This document shows, piece by piece, positions 15,194 through 22,731 of a DNA stretch of 36,489 bases (positions within the stretch are counted from its first letter, which is position 1; each line of letters starts with the position of its first letter). Below the pieces are notes generated by a model that saw only the letters and a program-made list of their open reading frames with translations, was not told where the DNA came from and searched no databases. Source of the stretch: Flavobacteriales bacterium (GTDB taxonomy: Bacteria > Bacteroidota > Bacteroidia > Flavobacteriales > BACL11); the NCBI GenBank assembly GCA_002705205.1, contig PAHP01000014.1, positions 1 to 36,489 of the forward strand, read 5' to 3'. The translations under genes and the position numbers were made by a program.

Positions 15194-17407
15194 CTACTTT
15201 ATTTTATACCTAAACCCAACATAAATCATACGTCCCATTATTGGAGCGTATATTAAAGATGCATCAAAGATAGGGGAATCTGGGTTATTAGCACTCAATA
15301 CAGGAGTGTTTTGCTTATAACCTAATATATTCTCTGCTCCTAAATACACATCAAAATATCTAAATCTCTTAGTTATTTGTGTATTATAGACATAAAAAGA
15401 ATCTGCCCAGCCTTTCTCTTTTAACTCCTCCTCTATTAATTCTTCATGCTCAGGAACTCTTCTCTCACCTATGTAGTTTGCAGTAACATCAAATGTCCAT
15501 TTTTCAAAATTAGTAGCGTAAGCAATGTTAAATAACGCATGCTCTTGAGGTAAAAGAGGAACAACTCTATCAACACCTTCAAAAGTTGTTTTAACATCAT
15601 TGATTTTATATGCTATCTTCATATCAAAACGCTTAAATAACTCATAGCCTAAATCAATTTGCATAGAATTAGCAATAGATTCACCATCAAGATTATAAAA
15701 AGAAAGCTGTCCAGGCATTTCAATATCTACAACTACTTGATTCTCAAAAATTGTGCTATATACATCTGCATTTATAGTCCCTTCACGCCCTAAAAGTCTA
15801 AAGCAGTAGGTAATATTTGTTCCGTAATTCCAAGCAATCTCTGGATTTATATTTTCCAATGTAATTTTTCTATTTGATGCTAAAAATGAGGCGTTTTCAA
15901 CAAAAACATTAGCTATCCTAAATGCACGTCCTGCTGAAAAGCGAATCGCTGTATTATCGTTAGGATTATACTTCATGTTTAATCTAGGTAAATAATTTAT
16001 TTCCTCCGTATTATTATAATAATCAGCTCTTATTCCAGCAACCAAATTAAAATTCTCTCCCATTTTGAAAGCATATTCTGAAAAAATACCACTCATTAAA
16101 TCTACCCTTACTTTATCATAAAAAGGAGCATAGATATGTTCTCCTAAAAAACTTTCGGTATATCTATCTGCATAATAACTAATCCCATATTTTAAAACAT
16201 GATTAGTAGTGCTAATATAAGTTTGTCTAATAAAATTTAAGTACGCACTTTCTTGCAACACCTTGTAATCATTTTTACCAAAAATAGCAGTTTGATTATG
16301 TCTCCTGAATGAGGTTTGTAACCCCATACTCTTACCTGGAAAACTAGGTAAAATCACACCTGTTTTAGAAGTAAACTCTATCAAATCATTATGAATATCA
16401 ACAATATAAGGAGAATCTGCCCTTTTAACAGTCCCTCCTTCTCTATTTTCTGATAGTGCTCTTGCTGTAAGGCCAATATGATAATTCTTATCCTTATAAT
16501 CCCATCTATTTAGGACATTTGCTTGCTCTACTTTTGGCATATCCATAAAATAATCAGGATTTTCCTTATCATCTATTTCTTGGTCAAAATAAGAAATATG
16601 TGTGAACAGATTTGATTTCCACTTACCTTCTTTTTTAGCAAATTGCAAGTTATTTTCCAATTTTCCTTCAGAATTAGAGTACATATTCCAAAAAAGCTTT
16701 GGGGCAGATTCTGGCTTAAAATATTCTAAATTAATTTGTCCAACTAAAGACTCAAAACCATTAACAACTGAACCAGTTCCTTTAATCACTTGAATAGATT
16801 CTATCCACGTTCCTGGAGCATAATTCAAACCAAAAGCAGATGACACCCCTCTTATAAACGGCATGTTTTCTTGTGTGATTTGAGCATAAACACCATCCAA
16901 ACCAAGCATCTGAATTTGTTTTGCTCCAGATACAGCATCAGTAAAATTAACATCAACTGATGCGTTGGTACTAAAACTTTCTGATAGATTGCAGCAAGCA
17001 GCCTTCTCTAGCTCTCCAGTAGAAAGCGTTTGCATATTAATAGTATTAATAGTAGAAAAATTAGTTGTATTCACCTTTCCCTTTACTTTCACCTCATCAA
17101 GCTCTACTGATGGCTTTAAGTAAATATAATAATAACCCTGCTCACTAATAACTTGACTATATGTTTGGTAACCTATAAAACTCACCACAATCGTTGACGG
17201 GTAATTTGGAGGAGAAGATATCAAGTAATCACCATCAATATTAGTAGCAACACCAATTGTTGTTCCTTCCCAATATACATTAGCTCTAGCAATAGGCACT
17301 TCAGAACCATCTTTCATTAGTTCTACTACCCTTCCTTTTATTTTTTCTTGTGCCTGTATATTGATTGTTGCAAAAAGAAAAATTGTAATAATTATTAGCT
17401 TTTTCAT
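15194..17407 (-). CDS. TonB-dependent outer-membrane receptor (putative metal-linked)
   Basis: This 737-residue protein has a signal peptide (MKKLIIITIFLFATINIQAQ), a carboxypeptidase-like regulatory domain (about 22-105), a plug domain (about 115-230, with VDVNFTDAVSGAKQIQMLGLDG and the GTGSVVNGFESLVGQINLE end) and a 22-strand-type barrel to the C-terminal RMIYVGFRYKIK. The plug carries a Cys-Cys pair (138-139, in EKAACCNLSESF). Such receptors import chelates or metals using TonB energy. The HMA protein directly downstream points to a metal, copper being the best guess. The start is the ATG at 17407: the longer frame would begin inside the TACTTTTG promoter box. Confidence 0.92.
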   Translation of the reverse strand: MKKLIIITIFLFATINIQAQEKIKGRVVELMKDGSEVPIARANVYWEGTTIGVATNIDGDYLISSPPNYPSTIVVSFIGYQTYSQVISEQGYYYIYLKPSVELDEVKVKGKVNTTNFSTINTINMQTLSTGELEKAACCNLSESFSTNASVDVNFTDAVSGAKQIQMLGLDGVYAQITQENMPFIRGVSSAFGLNYAPGTWIESIQVIKGTGSVVNGFESLVGQINLEYFKPESAPKLFWNMYSNSEGKLENNLQFAKKEGKWKSNLFTHISYFDQEIDDKENPDYFMDMPKVEQANVLNRWDYKDKNYHIGLTARALSENREGGTVKRADSPYIVDIHNDLIEFTSKTGVILPSFPGKSMGLQTSFRRHNQTAIFGKNDYKVLQESAYLNFIRQTYISTTNHVLKYGISYYADRYTESFLGEHIYAPFYDKVRVDLMSGIFSEYAFKMGENFNLVAGIRADYYNNTEEINYLPRLNMKYNPNDNTAIRFSAGRAFRIANVFVENASFLASNRKITLENINPEIAWNYGTNITYCFRLLGREGTINADVYSTIFENQVVVDIEMPGQLSFYNLDGESIANSMQIDLGYELFKRFDMKIAYKINDVKTTFEGVDRVVPLLPQEHALFNIAYATNFEKWTFDVTANYIGERRVPEHEELIEEELKEKGWADSFYVYNTQITKRFRYFDVYLGAENILGYKQNTPVLSANNPDSPIFDASLIYAPIMGRMIYVGFRYKIK

Positions 17408-17416
17408 AACACCTAA

Positions 17417-17424
17417 CAAAAGTA
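17417..17424 (-). promoter_or_regulatory. TAnnTTTG -7 box for the TonB receptor operon
   Basis: The minus strand reads TACTTTTG, ending 9 bases before the ATG at 17407. It excludes the longer reading frame that would start at 17419. Confidence 0.68.
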
Positions 17425-17518
17425 CAAAACTTTATTCATATAGTTAATATAAAAAAATTGTCAAAAAAATACAATCTTCTTATAGTAAGACACGCTAACA
17501 GATAAAAAATATTTAATC

Positions 17519-18730
17519 TTAGAAAGACAGGATTGTTTGCTTAATAATTGATATACAATCTCTTAACTGCTCCTCTGTAATAATTAAGGGCGGAGCAAAT
17601 CTAATAATATCTCCATGCGTTGGTTTTGCAAGCAATCCATTATCTCTTAGTCTTAAGCATACATCCCAAGCTTCTTTACCATTCTTAGGCTTTATTACAA
17701 TCGCATTCAACAACCCTTTGCCTCTCACTAAAGTAATCATATCATTCTCAAAGTTAGACAACTCAGTTCTTAGAATTTTACCTAGATGCTCTGCATTCTC
17801 AGATAAACCTTCTTCTTTAACTACTTCTAGCGCAGCAATAGCTACTTTATTTGCTAGTGGATTACCTCCAAAAGTAGAACCATGTTCACCTGGTCTAATA
17901 CACATCATGATTTCATTATTAGCTAATACCGCAGAAACAGGAAATACACCTCCCGATATTGCTTTTCCTAAAATTAAGATATCTGGCTTTACATCTTCAT
18001 GATCAACAGCTAACAGTCTACCCGTACGTGCAATTCCTGTTTGCACTTCATCTGCAATAAATAGAACTCCTGCTTCTTCACATAAAGATTTAGCTGTTCT
18101 TAGATAGCCTTCATCAGGAACAAACACTCCTGCTTCTCCTTGAATTGGCTCAAGCATAAAACCTGCAATATTTTCATCTTCTAAAACATCTCTAAGAGCA
18201 TCTAAATCATTATATGGTATATTTATGAAACCTGGAGTATAAGGGCCAAATTCATCTCTTGCATCTGAATCATTACTAAAAGATATAATGGTAGTTGTTC
18301 TACCGTGAAAATTCCCATCACAAACAATGATTTTTGCAGATTCTGGTGCTAATCCTTTCTTCTGATAACTCCACTTTCTACAAAGCTTAAGTGCTGTCTC
18401 AACTGCTTCAGCTCCTGTATTCATAGGCAATATCTTATCAAAACCAAAATAACTAGTAATATACTTCTCATACTCACCTAAAGTATCATTAAAAAAAGCA
18501 CGAGAAGTAAGTGTTAATAGATCAGATTGTTGCTTAAGTGCTGCCACTATTTTTGGATGACAATGACCTTGATTAACAGCAGAATAAGAAGATAGAAAGT
18601 CATAATATTTCTTCCCATCTACATCCCATACAAAAGCACCATCTCCTTTTGAAAGAACTACAGGTAGTGGGTGATAATTATGTGCTCCATACTTATTCTC
18701 TAGTTCTATATATTCTGCTGATTTGCTCAT
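17519..18730 (-). CDS. rocD: Ornithine--oxo-acid transaminase
   Basis: This 403-residue class III PLP aminotransferase starts [21 protein letters not shown], the characteristic ornithine aminotransferase beginning, followed by [39 protein letters not shown] (PLP-binding Asp) and ILGKAISGG (Schiff-base Lys). It converts ornithine and 2-oxoglutarate to glutamate semialdehyde and glutamate, linking arginine breakdown to proline and glutamate. The start is moved to 18730 because the upstream extension lies across the TATATTTG promoter box (18762-18755). It is a monocistronic gene, divergent from rlmD. Confidence 0.95.
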   Translation of the reverse strand: MSKSAEYIELENKYGAHNYHPLPVVLSKGDGAFVWDVDGKKYYDFLSSYSAVNQGHCHPKIVAALKQQSDLLTLTSRAFFNDTLGEYEKYITSYFGFDKILPMNTGAEAVETALKLCRKWSYQKKGLAPESAKIIVCDGNFHGRTTTIISFSNDSDARDEFGPYTPGFINIPYNDLDALRDVLEDENIAGFMLEPIQGEAGVFVPDEGYLRTAKSLCEEAGVLFIADEVQTGIARTGRLLAVDHEDVKPDILILGKAISGGVFPVSAVLANNEIMMCIRPGEHGSTFGGNPLANKVAIAALEVVKEEGLSENAEHLGKILRTELSNFENDMITLVRGKGLLNAIVIKPKNGKEAWDVCLRLRDNGLLAKPTHGDIIRFAPPLIITEEQLRDCISIIKQTILSF

Positions 18731-18754
18731 TTTATGTATATTAAATTTGAATCG

Positions 18755-18762
18755 CAAATATA
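18755..18762 (-). promoter_or_regulatory. TAnnTTTG -7 box for rocD
   Basis: The minus strand reads TATATTTG, 24 bases before the rocD ATG at 18730, leaving a short AT-rich leader without a Shine-Dalgarno sequence. Confidence 0.7.
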
Positions 18763-18829
18763 TAGATACATTTAAAGTTTATCTTGATCTTTTTGAAGAA
18801 AAATAACAACAACTCTTATTAATATACTT

Positions 18830-18837
18830 TACTTTTG
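18830..18837 (+). promoter_or_regulatory. TAnnTTTG -7 box, near-leaderless, for the RlmD-like gene
   Basis: TACTTTTG ends 4 bases before the ATG at 18842, implying a leaderless or nearly leaderless transcript. Confidence 0.66.
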
Positions 18838-18841
18838 TATT

Positions 18842-20254
18842 ATGGGAAGGCAGAACAGAAGAAAAAAAATTCTTTTAGAGAATATTGAGATTATTGATAC
18901 CGCAAATAAGGGGAGATCAATAGCTAAATATGACGGGAGAGTTATATTTGTAAAAGATGGTGTACCTGGTGATGTTTGTGACATTACAATCTTTAAAAGA
19001 AGAAAAAAGTTCTGGGAAGCTAAGATTGATAAGATCCATACTTATTCAGAAAGAAGAATAAAACCTAAATGCGAACACTTTGGAACTTGTGGTGGTTGTA
19101 AATGGCAGAATATGAATTACGAATCTCAATTAGAATTTAAACAAAATGAAGTCCTTAACAATCTAAAAAGAATTGGTGGCATTAAACTACCTAGACATTC
19201 AGAGATATTAGGAAGTAAAGACAAGTATTTTTATAGAAATAAAATGGAATTTACTTTCTCAAACAAAAGATGGCTTAGCTTAGAAGAAATACAATCTAAA
19301 ACAGAAATTACAGATAAAAATGCTCTTGGATTTCATATACCTGGGATGTTTGACAAAGTGATTGATCTGAAAAATTGTTACTTACAAAAAGAACCATCTA
19401 ATTCTATTAGATTGTCTGTACAGAAGTTTACCCATAAACATGAAATAACATATTTTGACATAAGAAATCAATCCGGATTATTAAGGAATCTAATGATCAG
19501 AACATCTTCCACTAATGATTTAATGGTATTAATTCAATTCTATGAAGAGAACACAAAATACATTGAGTTAATAATGGATCATATCAAGAATTCTTTTCCT
19601 GAAGTTACTTCTTTATTATATATCATCAACCAAAAAGCAAATAATACGATCTATGACCAAGAGGTAATCTGTTACCACGGAAAAGATTATATTATTGAAG
19701 AAATGGATGGTTTATACTTTAAGATCGGTGCAAAATCTTTTTTTCAAACTAACTCAGCGCAAGCTAAAGTATTATATAGGAAAACAAAGGAACTTTCGGG
19801 AATCACTAATAATAATATAGTATATGACCTTTATACAGGAACAGGAACTATTGCTCAATATGTAGCAACTAAAGCAAAAAAAGTTATAGGTATAGACTCT
19901 ATTGAAGAAGGAATACAGGCCGCTAATGAGAATGCAAAAAGAAATAACATCTCTAATTGCACATTCTATACTGGTGATATGAAAGAAATCTTTACAGATG
20001 AATTCATTGCAATAAACGGCACCCCTGACATTATCATTACTGACCCCCCAAGAGATGGGATGCATAAAAAGGTTGTAGAGCAGATCCTGAAAATTAGAGC
20101 TACGCGTATAATATATGTTAGCTGCAACTCTTCTACTCAAGCACGTGATATATATCTAATGAAAGAAATCTATAAACCTATTCATATACAGTCAGTAGAC
20201 ATGTTTCCCCAAACACATCATGTAGAAAATATTGTGGTTTTAGAATTAAAGTAG
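18842..20254 (+). CDS. rlmD: 23S rRNA (uracil-5-)-methyltransferase RlmD-like (RumA family)
   Basis: This 470-residue protein has an N-terminal TRAM domain (about 9-66), a [4Fe-4S] site with Cys 77, 83, 86 and 179, and a C-terminal Rossmann methyltransferase with YDLYTGTGTIAQYVA, ITDPPRDGMH and the catalytic Cys 428 in YVSCNSST. The family methylates C5 of a uracil in 23S rRNA (U1939 in E. coli; some members modify U747 too). The Fe-S cysteines argue against tRNA-specific TrmA. The next gene, a 39-residue peptide, starts 36 bases after the stop. Confidence 0.93.
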   Translation: MGRQNRRKKILLENIEIIDTANKGRSIAKYDGRVIFVKDGVPGDVCDITIFKRRKKFWEAKIDKIHTYSERRIKPKCEHFGTCGGCKWQNMNYESQLEFKQNEVLNNLKRIGGIKLPRHSEILGSKDKYFYRNKMEFTFSNKRWLSLEEIQSKTEITDKNALGFHIPGMFDKVIDLKNCYLQKEPSNSIRLSVQKFTHKHEITYFDIRNQSGLLRNLMIRTSSTNDLMVLIQFYEENTKYIELIMDHIKNSFPEVTSLLYIINQKANNTIYDQEVICYHGKDYIIEEMDGLYFKIGAKSFFQTNSAQAKVLYRKTKELSGITNNNIVYDLYTGTGTIAQYVATKAKKVIGIDSIEEGIQAANENAKRNNISNCTFYTGDMKEIFTDEFIAINGTPDIIITDPPRDGMHKKVVEQILKIRATRIIYVSCNSSTQARDIYLMKEIYKPIHIQSVDMFPQTHHVENIVVLELK

Positions 20255-20290
20255 TTATTTTAGCAAAAAATAAGACTATAATAAAGTAAT

Positions 20291-20410
20291 ATGGATGATA
20301 TATGGCAGAAACTAAAAGAACTCTACGACTCTAACCCTAAACTTTTTAGCATATTACTTTTTATGGATCTAGCAATCTTATATCTTATTATTCAATACTT
20401 TTTTAATTAA
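20291..20410 (+). CDS. 39-residue single-pass membrane peptide
   Basis: ATG at 20291 opens a frame with a soluble charged start (MDDIWQKLKELYDSNPKLF) and one hydrophobic helix (about 19-38, ILLFMDLAILYLIIQYFF) ending in Asn. Its stop overlaps the ATG of the YciO-like gene (TAATG), the same coupling used by several certain gene pairs in this window, and it sits in a short gap otherwise without function. This favours a real gene. I do not recognise a family; the function is unknown and an inner-membrane location is inferred. Confidence 0.65.
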   Translation: MDDIWQKLKELYDSNPKLFSILLFMDLAILYLIIQYFFN

Positions 20411-21030
20411 TGCTGCTAAAGATTCACCCTAAGAACCCCGATCCAAGACAAATAAAGAAAGTTGTTGAATGCCTTAAAGATGGAGGTGTTATTATATATC
20501 CTACAGATACAGTATATGGTTTTGGTTGTGATGTCAACAACAAAAAAGCTATGCAAAAATTATGCAAATTAAAAAAACTGAATATAAAGGATCATAACCT
20601 ATCATTTATATGTTATGATTTAAGTCATATCTCTGATTTTAGCAAGCATCTTAATACCTCAACATATAAATTAATGAAAAAAGCTTTGCCAGGACCATAT
20701 ACTTTCATTCTAAATGCAAGCAGGAATATCCCAAAGCTTTTTAAAAATAAAAAAAAAGAAATAGGGATCAGAATTCCTGACAACAATATACCTAGAGAAA
20801 TTGTAAAAGAGCTAGGAAATCCAATTGTTACTACATCAGTAAAAGATAAAGATATGATTATAGAATATAGCACCGATCCTGAGCTAATTCATAAATATTT
20901 TGGAAATAAAGTAGATTTAGTAATCTCAGGAGGCTACGGAGAAAGTATCCCATCAACAATTATTAGATGTACAGATAGTTATCATGAGATTATACGAGAA
21001 GGAAAGGGAGATATTAGCTTATTTGTTTAA
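20410..21030 (+). CDS. Sua5/YciO/YrdC family protein, YciO-like
   Basis: This 206-residue single-domain protein has GGVIIYPTDTVYGFGCDVNNKKA, then LSFICYDLSHISDFSKHL, ALPGPYTFIL and KEIGIRIPDN, with a late STIIRC. The fold binds ATP and threonylcarbamate; TsaC/Sua5 members make threonylcarbamoyl-AMP for tRNA t6A37. The LSFIC-DLS and PGPYTFIL blocks are closer to YciO, whose role is less certain, so a t6A role should not be assumed. It is coupled to the upstream 39-residue peptide and overlaps the convergent coaE by 17 bases. Confidence 0.88.
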   Translation: MLLKIHPKNPDPRQIKKVVECLKDGGVIIYPTDTVYGFGCDVNNKKAMQKLCKLKKLNIKDHNLSFICYDLSHISDFSKHLNTSTYKLMKKALPGPYTFILNASRNIPKLFKNKKKEIGIRIPDNNIPREIVKELGNPIVTTSVKDKDMIIEYSTDPELIHKYFGNKVDLVISGGYGESIPSTIIRCTDSYHEIIREGKGDISLFV

Positions 21031-21607
21031 TTATATTTATTAATTGAGGAAGAATTAATTGACCTCCATTATTAACAATTATAAAATCAGATAGTTTCTC
21101 TTTCTCTTCTTGCAGCATTTGCATAGATATTCTCTGTATTACCCTTTCTTTAGTGCAATTATCTCTTTTCATTACTCTTCTTATTCTAAGATCCATACTG
21201 GAAGAAACACAAACAACTACATCAAGGTATTTGTTTGCACCTGACTCAAACAATATAGCAGCTTCCTTTATTAGACACATTTCTTCTTGCTTTTTTACCC
21301 ATTCTTTAAATGCAATATTCACAAAAGGATGCACGATACTATTTAGTTCTTGCAACTTTTCATAATCAGAAAAAATAATATCAGATAATCTTTCCTTTTG
21401 AAGTTCTCTATCTTTATATATCTCATCACCAAATTTTTTGCAAATTTGATCTTTTAACTCCTTTACCTCTCTCATACATTTTTTTGCATGAAAATCAGCA
21501 TTAAAAACCGGTAATCCTAGTCTATTAAAAACCTCACCAACAAAAGTCTTCCCAGAGCCAATACCTCCAGTAAGCCCTACCTTTATTTTTCTTTTATTTT
21601 GTGACAT
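21014..21607 (-). CDS. coaE: Dephospho-CoA kinase
   Basis: This 197-residue protein has the P-loop GLTGGIGSGKT (11-21), PVFNADFHAKKC (dephospho-CoA-binding Asp), and EAAILFESG. It phosphorylates dephospho-CoA at the 3'-OH, the last step of CoA synthesis. The start overlaps the end of bshA by 25 bases and its end overlaps the convergent YciO-like gene by 17 bases. In related flavobacteria coaE often follows ybbR; that partner is about 9 kb away here. Confidence 0.96.
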   Translation of the reverse strand: MSQNKRKIKVGLTGGIGSGKTFVGEVFNRLGLPVFNADFHAKKCMREVKELKDQICKKFGDEIYKDRELQKERLSDIIFSDYEKLQELNSIVHPFVNIAFKEWVKKQEEMCLIKEAAILFESGANKYLDVVVCVSSSMDLRIRRVMKRDNCTKERVIQRISMQMLQEEKEKLSDFIIVNNGGQLILPQLINIIKQIS

Positions 21608-22731
21608 AAACCTTTATAAATCTCTTGATATTTTGGAAGAATATTATCCAATGCAAAAGAGTTTGCATGCTCCAATGCATTAAGCTTAAATTTCTTTAAC
21701 ATATTAATATCTGATAAAAGTCTAATAGTATCATTAGCCATCTTATCAATATTACCTACATCGGACAAAAATCCTGTTTTTCCATTAATATTTACTTCAG
21801 GGAGACCTCCACTATTTGTAGAAATAACCGCAGTACTACTAGCCATAGCTTCTAATGCAACCAATCCAAAACTTTCTGTTTCTGAAGGTAGAAAAAATAT
21901 ATCAGAGATTGCTAATATATTCTCAATTACTCTTAATTTTCCTAAGAACCTTACTTGCTCCTCAATACCATATACCCTAGAAAGCTGCTCTGCTTTTATC
22001 CTTTCAGGACCATCTCCAATCATCAATAACTTTACTGATTTATTTTGACAGACTTTATTAAAGATCTTAATAACATCTTTAACCCTTTTTACTTTTCTAA
22101 AATTAGATATATGAGTAATAATGAACTCCTTTTCACCTGCTAGATTTTTTCTTAAATTCTTATCAGATTTTTTCTGATATAAACTCATATCTATAAAATT
22201 AGGAATAGTGACTATCTCTTTTTTAATACGGAGATATTCTAGAGTTACTTGTTTTAAGTTCTCAGAGACTACAGTCACTGCATCTGACATATTAATTGCA
22301 TACTCTATTACAGGTTTAAATGATTTATCCTTTCCTAAAAGAGTAATGTCTGTCCCATGTAAAGTAGTAACGATAGGTAAATGTATATTATGAGTAGCTA
22401 GAATCTGTTTTGCATTTACCGCTGAAGAAGCATGAGGTATTGCATAATGTACATGTAGAATATCCAATCCTTCATATAATGCAACATCAACTAATTTTGA
22501 AGTAAGATTCAATTCATAAGGCGTATACTCGAAAAGAGGGTATTCAGAGACACTTACCTCATGGTAATATATCTTTTCAGAGAATAAATCTAAACGAAAC
22601 GGCTGATCATAGGATATAAAATGAATCTCATGCCCCTTTTCTGAGAGTGCTATACCAAGTTCAGTTGCAATCACCCCACTTCCACCATAAGTAGGGTAGC
22701 AAACAATACCTATCTTTAACCTATCTTTCAT
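21583..22731 (-). CDS. bshA: N-acetyl-alpha-D-glucosaminyl L-malate synthase (bacillithiol synthesis)
   Basis: This 382-residue GT4 glycosyltransferase starts KIGIVCYPTYGGSGVIATELG and has HVHYAIPHASSA, TTLHGTDITLLG, NFIDMSLY and a C-terminal LPSETESFGLVALEAMA (donor-binding Glu motif), the specific pattern of BshA. It joins UDP-GlcNAc to L-malate, the first step to bacillithiol, a low-molecular-weight thiol used for redox and metal control. It overlaps the upstream GH3 gene by 11 bases and coaE by 25 bases. Neither bshB nor bshC is in the window. Confidence 0.95.
   Translation of the reverse strand: MKDRLKIGIVCYPTYGGSGVIATELGIALSEKGHEIHFISYDQPFRLDLFSEKIYYHEVSVSEYPLFEYTPYELNLTSKLVDVALYEGLDILHVHYAIPHASSAVNAKQILATHNIHLPIVTTLHGTDITLLGKDKSFKPVIEYAINMSDAVTVVSENLKQVTLEYLRIKKEIVTIPNFIDMSLYQKKSDKNLRKNLAGEKEFIITHISNFRKVKRVKDVIKIFNKVCQNKSVKLLMIGDGPERIKAEQLSRVYGIEEQVRFLGKLRVIENILAISDIFFLPSETESFGLVALEAMASSTAVISTNSGGLPEVNINGKTGFLSDVGNIDKMANDTIRLLSDINMLKKFKLNALEHANSFALDNILPKYQEIYKGLCHKIKEK

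Noticed and set aside
17459-17464. TTGACA on the minus strand upstream of the TonB receptor, like an E. coli -35 box
   Set aside because: No matching -10 at the right distance, and a perfect Bacteroidota box lies closer to the start.
19772-20140. 122-residue minus-strand frame inside the RlmD-like gene
   Set aside because: It is opposite the SAM-binding and catalytic motifs of rlmD; its cysteines are antisense artefacts.
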